Shown here: in pieces, positions 26,516 through 32,843 of the stretch
Layout: every line of letters begins with the position of its first letter
How positions within the stretch are numbered: position 1 is the first letter of the stretch
Assembly (NCBI RefSeq): GCF_000714935.1
Contig: NZ_JMIR01000036.1
Location: 1 to 47,208, forward strand
From: Tumebacillus flagellatus
Lineage (GTDB): Bacteria > Bacillota > Bacilli > Tumebacillales > Tumebacillaceae
Direction of reading: 5' to 3'
DNA length: 47,208 bases
Position numbers and translations under genes: made by a program
The notes under the pieces: generated by a model
What the model was told of the DNA's origin: nothing
Database searches by the model: none
Seen by the model: the letters and a program-made list of their open reading frames with translations, nothing else

Positions 26516-27556
26516 TTAGTTCTTTTTCCACTCGCTTTCTTTCATAACGCGGGCGGAGAGAATGAAGCTGTTGAACACGTCCACGTTGTCGTGTCCAACA
26601 CCGATGTTATGGTGTTCCTTGTTTGCCAACACCTCTTCCACTTGCGATTGCTTGGTGAAGTTGGCGCCGGAACCCTTGACCAGCCGTTCTTGGTTCATGA
26701 TCGAGTTTTTGCGGTCGTCCATCACGCCGGTCTGCTGGTTGGGCTTGGCGAATTTCTGGACGTACAACCAGTACGAATCCCAGTCCACCACAAACTCCAT
26801 GACCACTTCTTCGCTGGCGTCGGTGGAATTGGCGTTCTCGAATTCTTGCGTATGAGTGAGGGACGTGGTGAAGTATTTTTTGTAACTGTCGCTGGTGTTG
26901 AACTGCATCGCTTTGGGGAGGCCCTTATCCAGGATGCTCTTCGCTTCGTCTTTGTGCATTTTGCGGTAGAGCTTGAGGAAGGACTTGTTTTTGTTGAAAC
27001 CGATCTGTTTTTCCGGCTCCATCTTGGCGGCTCGCTCCGGCTGGGCGTAGGGGTCGTCCACTTCGACACCCTCGATGTCGTCAACGATATACGACAGGTT
27101 CTCCAGCTGTGCGTGGAAGTCGTCCAGGACGCTGCGGAGTTTCTTGATGTCCTCTGCTTTCAACTCATCGCCCGGTTTCAAGTTTTGGAGATCGCTCTTT
27201 TCAATATCCGTATGAACCCGATCGACATCCCGAAACACGTATTCCACTTTGGCGGCACGGCCCATCATTCCCTCGGCAACACGTTGCAGGAAGCGGAGAT
27301 AGTCCAAGATGATGACGGCGGGCTTGGTGCCGGGGCGCGCCCCTTGCGCAAAGGAGTGATACTTCGTCAATCGCTGAATCGGCTTCGCGCTTCCGCCGAA
27401 CGACTTCATCATCTGGGAAACCGCGCGATTGCCGTACATCTGTTGCATGCTCATCAGTTGGGCCATCACGGTGTTGTGCCGCGCTTGCAACGGACGTGTC
27501 GAACTCTTGGCTTCGGTGCTGGCTGCCCGTCGTGAAGCAACTGTCTGGTGAACCAT
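26516..27556 (-). CDS. Putative contractile-injection-system cargo with possible ADP-ribosyltransferase-like toxin domain
   Basis: The 346-residue product has no signal peptide. Its N-terminus (residues 31-51) carries MAQLMSMQQMYGNRAVSQMM, the LQ-x-YGNRAV-type leader found before many proteins associated with extracellular contractile injection systems, and before DUF4157 proteins (family knowledge). A helical spacer follows (about 75-185). The C-terminal 150 residues include LYRKM (R198), KYFTTSLTHTQEF (TTS at 230-232), EEVVMEFVVDW and NQERL. This order resembles the Arg / Ser-Thr-Ser / Glu motifs of ADP-ribosyltransferases, but that reading is tentative. No injection-system structural gene lies in this window. 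TTGGAGTG precedes the ATG. Confidence 0.65.
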   Translation of the reverse strand: MVHQTVASRRAASTEAKSSTRPLQARHNTVMAQLMSMQQMYGNRAVSQMMKSFGGSAKPIQRLTKYHSFAQGARPGTKPAVIILDYLRFLQRVAEGMMGRAAKVEYVFRDVDRVHTDIEKSDLQNLKPGDELKAEDIKKLRSVLDDFHAQLENLSYIVDDIEGVEVDDPYAQPERAAKMEPEKQIGFNKNKSFLKLYRKMHKDEAKSILDKGLPKAMQFNTSDSYKKYFTTSLTHTQEFENANSTDASEEVVMEFVVDWDSYWLYVQKFAKPNQQTGVMDDRKNSIMNQERLVKGSGANFTKQSQVEEVLANKEHHNIGVGHDNVDVFNSFILSARVMKESEWKKN

Positions 27557-27633
27557 CGAAGATCACTCCAATACATCAGTCTGCTTGTCTCCAGCATACC
27601 TCCTCCCCGCAGGATTCGACAATCAATTCTGAT

Positions 27634-27681
27634 AAAAAACGCCCTCTCACGCAGACCGATTCCGCGCAAGGGGCGTTTTTT
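27634..27681. terminator. Bidirectional intrinsic terminator
   Basis: An AAAAAACGCCC / GGGCGTTTTTT stem of 11 bp. It directly follows (on the minus strand) the duplicated 3' end described at 27691, so it is probably the original terminator of the membrane-protein gene now at 29618-30046. Confidence 0.8.
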
Positions 27682-27690
27682 GACAGTCGA

Positions 27691-27712
27691 CTATCTCCAA
27701 TACTCCACCCGC
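27691..27712. repeat. Left copy of a 22-bp direct repeat flanking a low-GC island
   Basis: It is identical to 29618-29639. On the minus strand it reads as the last codons RVEYWR and the stop of the membrane-protein gene at 29618-30046, so it is a detached copy of that gene's 3' end. Homology stops sharply on both sides. Confidence 0.85.
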
Positions 27713-27759
27713 TGCCAAGTTACTGAAGAGAGGCAAGCTCTAGACCTTACACGCGCTGC

Positions 27760-27793
27760 GAAAAAATAACCAACCTCTATATAGAGATGGGTC
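27760..27793 (-). terminator. Terminator of the low-GC island operon
   Basis: On the minus strand an ACC-ATCTCTATATAGAG-GGT-type stem is followed by TATTTTTT. Confidence 0.65.
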
Positions 27794-27800
27794 ATCTTGC

Positions 27801-28304
27801 TTACCAACTTGTAAAAGCTGCAGGGTCGTCGCCTTTCCAAAAGGACTTGTCATCCCAGAGGAACTCATGGAATTCAAACATGTCCTTCCAAATGATTCGA
27901 AATTCTTCAGGGGCTTGTAAGGCGTCCGTTGATTCGATGAGAATACATTCTGCCCATCGTATAAGTAACATACATAGGAAATGACAGTAAGCAAGCGTTT
28001 CAGAACTTGCGGTTTGGATGTTGAGATCAGCTATCAACAGTACGGAAGGACTCCCCTGATTCCTGCAAATCTCGTAGAGCGCAGGGATGCTTTTTACGTC
28101 TGTAAGCTTGAATTGTAGCTTAGGCACACCGTGCGAAATAATCTGAACATCCAGTTGCGAATGATTTGACTGCGAAAGTGTTACAGATACATCGTCCAGA
28201 GAATATCCGTATTCCGCTTGGATATGGGGCATTAACTCCTGACGCAATTTCTCAATTTCAAGGTCACGATCTTCATCTTGGGAAATAAAGGATATCCAAC
28301 TCAA
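27801..28304 (-). CDS. Hypothetical protein of the low-GC island, candidate immunity or partner protein
   Basis: I do not recognise this gene. It starts at TTG 28304 (MSWISFISQDEDRDLEIEKL), 17 bases after the stop of the secreted-protein gene, so the two are an operon. The 167-residue product has no signal peptide; it alternates beta-strand-like segments (QLDVQIISHGVPKLQFKL, SPSVLLIADL) with an amphipathic/hydrophobic helix around CHFLCMLLIRWAECIL, and ends with an aromatic, acidic tail (FHEFLWDDKSFWKGDD). A small soluble protein directly behind a secreted protein of unknown family resembles toxin-immunity layouts, but there is no direct evidence. AT-rich compared with its surroundings. Confidence 0.6.
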   Translation of the reverse strand: MSWISFISQDEDRDLEIEKLRQELMPHIQAEYGYSLDDVSVTLSQSNHSQLDVQIISHGVPKLQFKLTDVKSIPALYEICRNQGSPSVLLIADLNIQTASSETLAYCHFLCMLLIRWAECILIESTDALQAPEEFRIIWKDMFEFHEFLWDDKSFWKGDDPAAFTSW

Positions 28305-28321
28305 GTAAGTAACCCCCGTTT

Positions 28322-29476
28322 TTACTTATAAGGTATAACAGAACGATTCCCTTTCGTATCTAACAAGAGTCCGCGGTTGTTTCGGGCGGCTTTCCTTTGG
28401 GATTCCCAAGTGGAAGAAAGCGAAGTGTACTTGGAATCTTGGGAGAATGAAGGGTAAATTTTCAGATCAAACTCACCTAAGTATCTGTTGTATTCAATCT
28501 CTGCATTACGCAAGCGCTTAGGAGTGAAATGAGCATGGAAAATGGATTTATTTGTACGGTTGTAGATTAAGAAGATCGAGTAGCCGGACAGATCCATCCA
28601 TTCATTTTTAAAATTGGCATCCATAGGGGTTCGTGCACCATCAACATAATTGCCAAGGTGGCGATTGACAATACCGCCCATTGAAGAATTGATATCAATG
28701 ACAACCATGATATTGTTCGTTCTGCGAGTTGACGCAAAGATTTGGGTATTACTCTCATTCCCGTAATTACGAATGCGGCTGTGTACATCAGTAACAATTG
28801 CTTCTTCCATGTGCTTATTTGCTTTCGTTTCCAATGAAATATTCGAGTTTCCAGCAACAAACTCCCCCCAGTACGGGACATAAATGGGGGTTTCCTCAGC
28901 TGCATAGGTGATATCGGACGTATTTTTTTTCTCTCGCAGGGAATCAGAAGCGACATTGTAAGCCGAAACAGCCAAGGTAATAATCATGACTGCTTCTAAA
29001 GCAAGAATAGCGGCTTCAGTCAGTCCAGCAACCGCAATCGGTAACGCCAAGAATACGAGTGATGGGGGAGTAGAGTTCGCTACTTGATTGGTTTTGAACT
29101 TCAAGTGATTTGTGTAAAAAACTTTAAGGTCTTCGGAGTCCTGGTTGCTTTTTATTTTGGAGAGGCTATCCGCGAGTTTTTTTGCTGAAAAATCAGAGGA
29201 TACACCGTCGATTGAGTAGCTTGACAACACCTGTTCTTGTTTATCGTGAACAATTTTCGATGTCCATTCATACCCAACTGATTTTTTTGCAACTTGAATC
29301 GAGTAGGTATCGCCATGTAACGTCCTCATTTCGATTGCTCTTAAATCGGGAGTGTCAGAAATCACTTGGATTTCAGTGTTCGTTACCTCTATTGCTTATG
29401 CACTCGGCTGAAAGCCAAGCAAAAAGAGCAAAACAAACGTTAGGAAAACAGCAATGATTCTTCTTGTTGATTTCAA
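28322..29476 (-). pseudogene. Secreted protein gene with an in-frame TAA at the end of its signal peptide
   Basis: TGGAGG lies 8 bases before TTG at 29476. The frame encodes a textbook signal peptide (MKSTRRIIAVFLTFVLLFLL then GFQPSA), then TAA at 29396-29398. It resumes in the same frame with AIEVTNTEIQVISDTPDLRA and runs 347+ residues to 28322. CAA to TAA would restore PSAQAIEV with a good AQA cleavage site, so I infer a recent nonsense mutation. The mature part has a hydrophobic stretch (about 105-145 after the stop) and an unrecognised C-terminal domain (NRHLGNYVDGARTPMDANF, FHAHFTPKRLRNAEIEYNRY). A good promoter lies just upstream. Readthrough or assembly error are alternatives. Confidence 0.7.
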
Positions 29477-29501
29477 AATGAACACCTCCATTTTAGGTAA
29501 T

Positions 29502-29530
29502 ATTTTAATTTGAATAGAAAATAAAATCAA
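29502..29530 (-). promoter_or_regulatory. Sigma-A promoter of the low-GC island operon
   Basis: On the minus strand TTGATT (29525-29530) and TAAAAT (29502-29507) are separated by 17 bases, about 25 bases before the TTG start codon. Confidence 0.65.
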
Positions 29531-29576
29531 TATTCATCATGTGGGACGTTTGTGAAAGGAGCAGAGTTAAGCCATT

Positions 29577-29612
29577 GCAAAGCAAAGAGCAGAAAGCACT
29601 CGGCTTTCTGCT
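29577..29612 (-). terminator. Terminator after the PH-like membrane protein gene
   Basis: On the minus strand an AGCAGAAAGC / GCTTTCTGCT stem is followed by CTTTGCTTT. It lies inside the inserted segment, so it appears to have replaced the gene's original terminator. Confidence 0.7.
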
Positions 29613-29617
29613 CCTGG

Positions 29618-29639
29618 CTATCTCCAATACTCCACCCGC
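29618..29639. repeat. Right copy of the 22-bp direct repeat
   Basis: Identical to 27691-27712. It forms the last codons and stop of the intact membrane-protein gene at 29618-30046. Together the two copies bracket about 1.9 kb of AT-rich DNA. Confidence 0.85.
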
Positions 29640-30046
29640 CGCATCGGCCTGCGGTCAGTCAACGGAATCGCATGCCGGTCGGCAAACTCCCGAATCGCCC
29701 GCAGGGCGGCGTCCGCATCATCGACGTGCAACCGGACGACCCGATGCCGCTGCTCCAGGCGGATCGCCAACCCGTTGTTTTTGATCAGAAAAAACTCATA
29801 GATCTGCTCGTGCCCGTACGTCTGCTCCCACACCCCGCGGTCGATCCGAATCTGCTCCCGACCCACCGCGAACTCCCGCGTTTTCATCACGGTGCGGAAC
29901 ATGAGGACGACGAGGAACGCAATCAATACGATTAAATTGAATGTCCACGCTGGTTGGATCATTGCCAACAGCATGGGGATGAGCGGGAACAAGAGCGTCA
30001 AGAACAAAAACCGTTGCGTGTCACGAATGCGAAACGTGCGCATCAT
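29618..30046 (-). CDS. Small membrane protein with a PH-like cytoplasmic domain
   Basis: The 142-residue product has two hydrophobic segments close together (about residues 13-30 and 34-50) followed by a basic, beta-rich domain (FAVGREQIRIDRGVWEQTYGHEQIYEFFLIKNNGLAIRL, then RVVRLHVDDADAALRAIREFADRHAI). This two-helix plus PH-type arrangement is shared with small bacterial PH-domain/YdbT-like proteins, though I cannot name the family firmly. GGAGTGATGAAGG precedes a double ATG. Its last 22 bases are repeated at 27691-27712, the far edge of an inserted segment. It is divergent from the purE operon. Confidence 0.7.
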   Translation of the reverse strand: MMRTFRIRDTQRFLFLTLLFPLIPMLLAMIQPAWTFNLIVLIAFLVVLMFRTVMKTREFAVGREQIRIDRGVWEQTYGHEQIYEFFLIKNNGLAIRLEQRHRVVRLHVDDADAALRAIREFADRHAIPLTDRRPMRRVEYWR

Positions 30047-30104
30047 CCTTCATCACTCCGAATGCGTAATGTTACAGTCTATGAAGCCCCAGAAACTCCT
30101 ATGA

Positions 30105-30165
30105 CGAACATTTCGGAACACGAGGAAATATCGAACGATCACAAAAAGCTCCCATCGAATGTTCG
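30105..30165 (+). promoter_or_regulatory. PurR-box-like cluster before purE
   Basis: CGAACATT (30105-30112), CGAACGAT (30132-30139) and the inverted AATGTTCG (30158-30165) lie just upstream of the -35. The last two have nearly the same spacing (18 bases) as the pair before guaA (19 bases). PurR repression of pur operons through such boxes is established in Bacillus. Confidence 0.6.
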
Positions 30166-30172
30166 GTTTTTG

Positions 30173-30201
30173 TTGACTCATTCTCTTCAGAGTGGTATTC
30201 T
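30173..30201 (+). promoter_or_regulatory. Sigma-A promoter of the purE operon
   Basis: TTGACT (30173-30178) and TATTCT (30196-30201) are separated by 17 bases, 32 bases before the riboswitch aptamer. Confidence 0.8.
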
Positions 30202-30232
30202 AGCTCTAGAAAGCAACACCAAATTTCATAGT

Positions 30233-30299
30233 CTCGTATATGCTTGGGGATCTGGCCCGAGCGTCTCTACCCGGCAACCGGAAATTGCCGGACTACGAG
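30233..30299 (+). promoter_or_regulatory. Guanine-class riboswitch aptamer of the pur operon
   Basis: P1 is CTCGTA (30233-30238) with TACGAG (30294-30299). The GTCTCTACC junction, the CCGGCAACCG ... TTGCCGG stem P3 and GACTACG are present, with the guanine-reading C. Loop 2 reads GGGGATCTGG instead of the usual GGGGATATGG, and loop 3 has CCGGAAA instead of CCGTAAA, so it departs from consensus at loop positions. About 100 bases with two hairpins (30306-30360, 30360-30382) separate it from the terminator. Confidence 0.93.
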
Positions 30300-30396
30300 T
30301 TGAAAGCGAATCTAGGGTTCCTGCACCCGTTCTGTTTCTGTGTGGGTCCGAGCGATTCGCATGTCCGCACCCTGTGGACATGACACCGAAGGGACA

Positions 30397-30468
30397 AAAG
30401 CCCAGGCGGGTAGGTTTCACTCTTGCGTAGTGAGTAAGAGCTGAAGTCTACCCAGCTGGGCTTTTTTT
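30397..30468 (+). terminator. Riboswitch terminator before purE
   Basis: AAAGCCCAG/GGGTAG pairs with CTACCC/CTGGGCTTT around a long structured loop and is followed by seven T. It is the presumed OFF state of the purE riboswitch. Confidence 0.9.
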
Positions 30469-30510
30469 GCATGCATTTTACAAACAAGCGACTTTAGGAG
30501 GTCCAACAAC

Positions 30511-31023
30511 ATGGCGAAAAAAGTATTGATCCTGATGGGCAGTGACTCCGACCTGAAAATTATGAACGACGCAGCGAAAGCGCTCGCCGCTCTGGAAGTC
30601 GAAACCGAAATCCGCATCTCCTCCGCGCACCGCGTGCCGGACAAAACCATGACCCTCGCGCGTGAGGCGAAAGCAAACGGCTTCGGCGCAATCATCGCAG
30701 GCGCAGGTCTCGCCGCGCACTTGCCGGGCGTCGTCGCCGCGTGCACGACCCTGCCGGTCATCGGCGTTCCGATCCAAGGCGGCGCGATCAACGGCGTGGA
30801 CGCACTCTACTCGATTGTCCAGATGCCCAAGGGCATCCCGGTCGCGACGGTCGCCGTCAACGGCGCGTACAACGCCGGCCTCTTGGCGGCGCAAATCCTC
30901 GCCACCGGCGACGAAGCGCTCGCGGAGCGCCTCGTGACGTTCCGCGAAAACCTCGCGGCGGAAGTCAAAGCGAAAGACGAGAAACTCCAAGAAATCGGCG
31001 TGGAAGCGTACCTGAACAAGTAA
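30511..31023 (+). CDS. purE: N5-carboxyaminoimidazole ribonucleotide mutase
   Basis: The 170-residue enzyme moves the carboxyl group of N5-CAIR to make CAIR, step 6 of IMP synthesis. Class I features are visible: GSDSDLKIM near the N-terminus, SAHRVPDKT (about residues 42-50), AGAGLAAHLPGVVAA and LYSIVQMPKGIPVAT. AGGAGG precedes the ATG. It is first in the pur operon, behind the riboswitch. The class I form normally needs N5-CAIR from PurK, yet purK does not follow here as it does in Bacillus subtilis; it may be elsewhere on the chromosome. A large hairpin separates purE from purC. Confidence 0.97.
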   Translation: MAKKVLILMGSDSDLKIMNDAAKALAALEVETEIRISSAHRVPDKTMTLAREAKANGFGAIIAGAGLAAHLPGVVAACTTLPVIGVPIQGGAINGVDALYSIVQMPKGIPVATVAVNGAYNAGLLAAQILATGDEALAERLVTFRENLAAEVKAKDEKLQEIGVEAYLNK

Positions 31024-31068
31024 GCACCGCTTGAACCAAACGATCTCTGCAAAAAACCAAACAATCCG

Positions 31069-31137
31069 GGGACCTTCCTTGCTGCCGTCTAACTTACTTG
31101 ACCGTGGAAGGACGGGGTGGAAGGTCCCGTAATTTTT
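31069..31137 (+). other. Long hairpin between purE and purC
   Basis: A 10-bp perfect stem (GGGACCTTCC at 31069-31078 with its complement at 31119-31128) encloses an inner CCGTC / GACGG stem and is followed by TAATTTTTG. It could be an internal attenuator, a processing site or an mRNA stabiliser that sets purE levels apart from the rest. Confidence 0.6.
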
Positions 31138-31178
31138 GTGAAGTCTAAGAATCCCAAACATTCAGGAGGTTCACACCA

Positions 31179-31901
31179 ATGGCTATCAAGGGCGAAATGC
31201 TGTACGAAGGCAAAGCGAAGAAAGTGTACGTCACCGACCAAGCAGATCTCTACATCGTGGAATACAAGGACGACGCCACCGCGTTCAACGGCGAGAAGAA
31301 AGGCCAAATCACCGGCAAGGGCCAACTGAACAACGCGATCTCCACGATCTTTATGGAAATGCTCAACGAGCGCGGCATCCCGACTCACTTCGTCGAAAAG
31401 CTGAACGACCGCGAACAGCTCGTCAAAAAAGTCGAAATCGTGCTCCTCGAAGTGGTTGTCCGCAACGTCGCAGCCGGCTCGCTCGCCAAACGCCTTGGCA
31501 TGGAAGAAGGAACGATCCTCCCGAAAACCGTCGTCGAGTTCTACTACAAAAACGACGACCTCGGCGACCCGCTCATCAACGACTCGCACATCGACGTCTT
31601 GGAACTCGCGACTCCGGAAGTCGTGAAGCAGATGGAAGTGTACGGCCGCCAAATCAACGACATCCTCGTCGAGTTCATGAAGCAGCGCAACGTCATCCTC
31701 GTCGACTTCAAACTCGAATTCGGCATCACCCCGGCGGGCGAGTTGATCCTCGCCGACGAAATCTCCCCGGACACCTGCCGCTTCTGGGACGCCGACACCA
31801 AGGAAAAGCTCGACAAAGACCGCTTCCGCCGCGACATGGGCGGTGTGGAAGAAGCGTACCAAGAGATGCTTCGCCGTCTCGGAGGGGTGGAACTCGTATG
31901 A
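31179..31901 (+). CDS. purC: Phosphoribosylaminoimidazole-succinocarboxamide (SAICAR) synthase
   Basis: The 240-residue enzyme joins CAIR and aspartate with ATP to give SAICAR. Family motifs are [12 protein letters not shown] at residues 6-17, the ATP-contacting [12 protein letters not shown] region, [15 protein letters not shown] and the [12 protein letters not shown] motif (about 191-202). Length is typical of the short bacterial form. CAGGAGG precedes the ATG. It overlaps purS by four bases (ATGA), so the two are coupled. It sits directly after purE because purK and purB are missing from this operon. Confidence 0.98.
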   Translation: MAIKGEMLYEGKAKKVYVTDQADLYIVEYKDDATAFNGEKKGQITGKGQLNNAISTIFMEMLNERGIPTHFVEKLNDREQLVKKVEIVLLEVVVRNVAAGSLAKRLGMEEGTILPKTVVEFYYKNDDLGDPLINDSHIDVLELATPEVVKQMEVYGRQINDILVEFMKQRNVILVDFKLEFGITPAGELILADEISPDTCRFWDADTKEKLDKDRFRRDMGGVEEAYQEMLRRLGGVELV

Positions 31902-32146
31902 TGACCGCGCGCATCCACGTCACCCTCAAAGCGTCCGTTCTCGACCCGCAAGGCAGCGCCGTCACGAAATCCCTGCACGCGCTGGGCTATGACGAAGTCG
32001 CGGACGTGCGCATCGGCAAGTACCTCGAAGTGAAAGTGAACACGACCGACCGCGCCGTCGCCGAAGAGCGCATCACCGAAATGTGCGAAAAACTGCTCGC
32101 AAACACCGTCATCGAGAAGTACGAATTCCAACTGGTGGAGGCCTAA
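31898..32146 (+). CDS. purS: FGAM synthase subunit PurS
   Basis: The 82-residue subunit is the small bridging component of the three-part formylglycinamidine ribonucleotide synthase, linking PurQ to PurL so that ammonia can pass. Recognised by length and motifs: [24 protein letters not shown] (residues 7-29 approx.), [12 protein letters not shown] and [19 protein letters not shown]. It starts inside the purC stop (ATGA overlap); a second ATG follows at once. purQ begins four bases after its stop. Confidence 0.97.
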   Translation: MMTARIHVTLKASVLDPQGSAVTKSLHALGYDEVADVRIGKYLEVKVNTTDRAVAEERITEMCEKLLANTVIEKYEFQLVEA

Positions 32147-32150
32147 ACCC

Positions 32151-32843
32151 ATGAAGTTTGCCGTTCTGGTGTTCCCAGGTTCCAACTGCGACATCGACGC
32201 CGTCAAAGCGGTGGAAGACGTGCTTCAACAGCCGGTCGACACTGTGTGGCACACGACTTCCGACCTGTCCGAGTACGACTGCATCATCGTGCCGGGGGGC
32301 TTTTCCTACGGAGACTATCTGCGCTGCGGCGCGATGGCGAGCCTCTCGCCGGTGATGGAAGCGGTGAAAGTCGAAGCTGCCAAGGGCAAGTTTATCGTCG
32401 GCATCTGCAACGGCTTCCAGATTCTCACGGAAACCGGGCTCCTGCCGGGCGCGCTGCGCCACAACGACACCATGCAATTCCGCTGCGACATCACGCCGCT
32501 CGTCGTGGAGAACGCCGACACGCCGTTCACCCGCGAGTACAGCAAGGGCGATGTGATCAACATCCCGATCGCGCACGGTGAAGGCAACTATATCGCCGAC
32601 GAAGAAACGCTCGCCCGCCTGAACTCCAACAACCAAGTGGTGTTCCGCTATCACGAGTGCAACCCGAACGGCTCCGTGGAGCGCATCGCCGGGATCTGCA
32701 ATGAAGCAGGCAACGTGCTCGGCATGATGCCGCACCCGGAACGCGCCGTGTCCGACCTGCTCGGCTCGGCGGACGGCAAGGCGTTTTTTACCTCGATTCT
32801 GAAAGCTTGGGAGGCCCGCGTCCATGACCACCAACGTGCGTAA
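32151..32843 (+). CDS. purQ: FGAM synthase glutaminase subunit PurQ
   Basis: The 230-residue class I glutamine amidotransferase supplies ammonia to PurL. It shows the FPGSNCD N-terminus, [15 protein letters not shown], the nucleophile elbow GICNGFQ (Cys at about residue 86) and the catalytic PHPE near residue 200. Length matches the PurS-dependent form. It overlaps purL by 20 bases, so stoichiometric coupled translation of PurQ and PurL is expected. Confidence 0.98.
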   Translation: MKFAVLVFPGSNCDIDAVKAVEDVLQQPVDTVWHTTSDLSEYDCIIVPGGFSYGDYLRCGAMASLSPVMEAVKVEAAKGKFIVGICNGFQILTETGLLPGALRHNDTMQFRCDITPLVVENADTPFTREYSKGDVINIPIAHGEGNYIADEETLARLNSNNQVVFRYHECNPNGSVERIAGICNEAGNVLGMMPHPERAVSDLLGSADGKAFFTSILKAWEARVHDHQRA

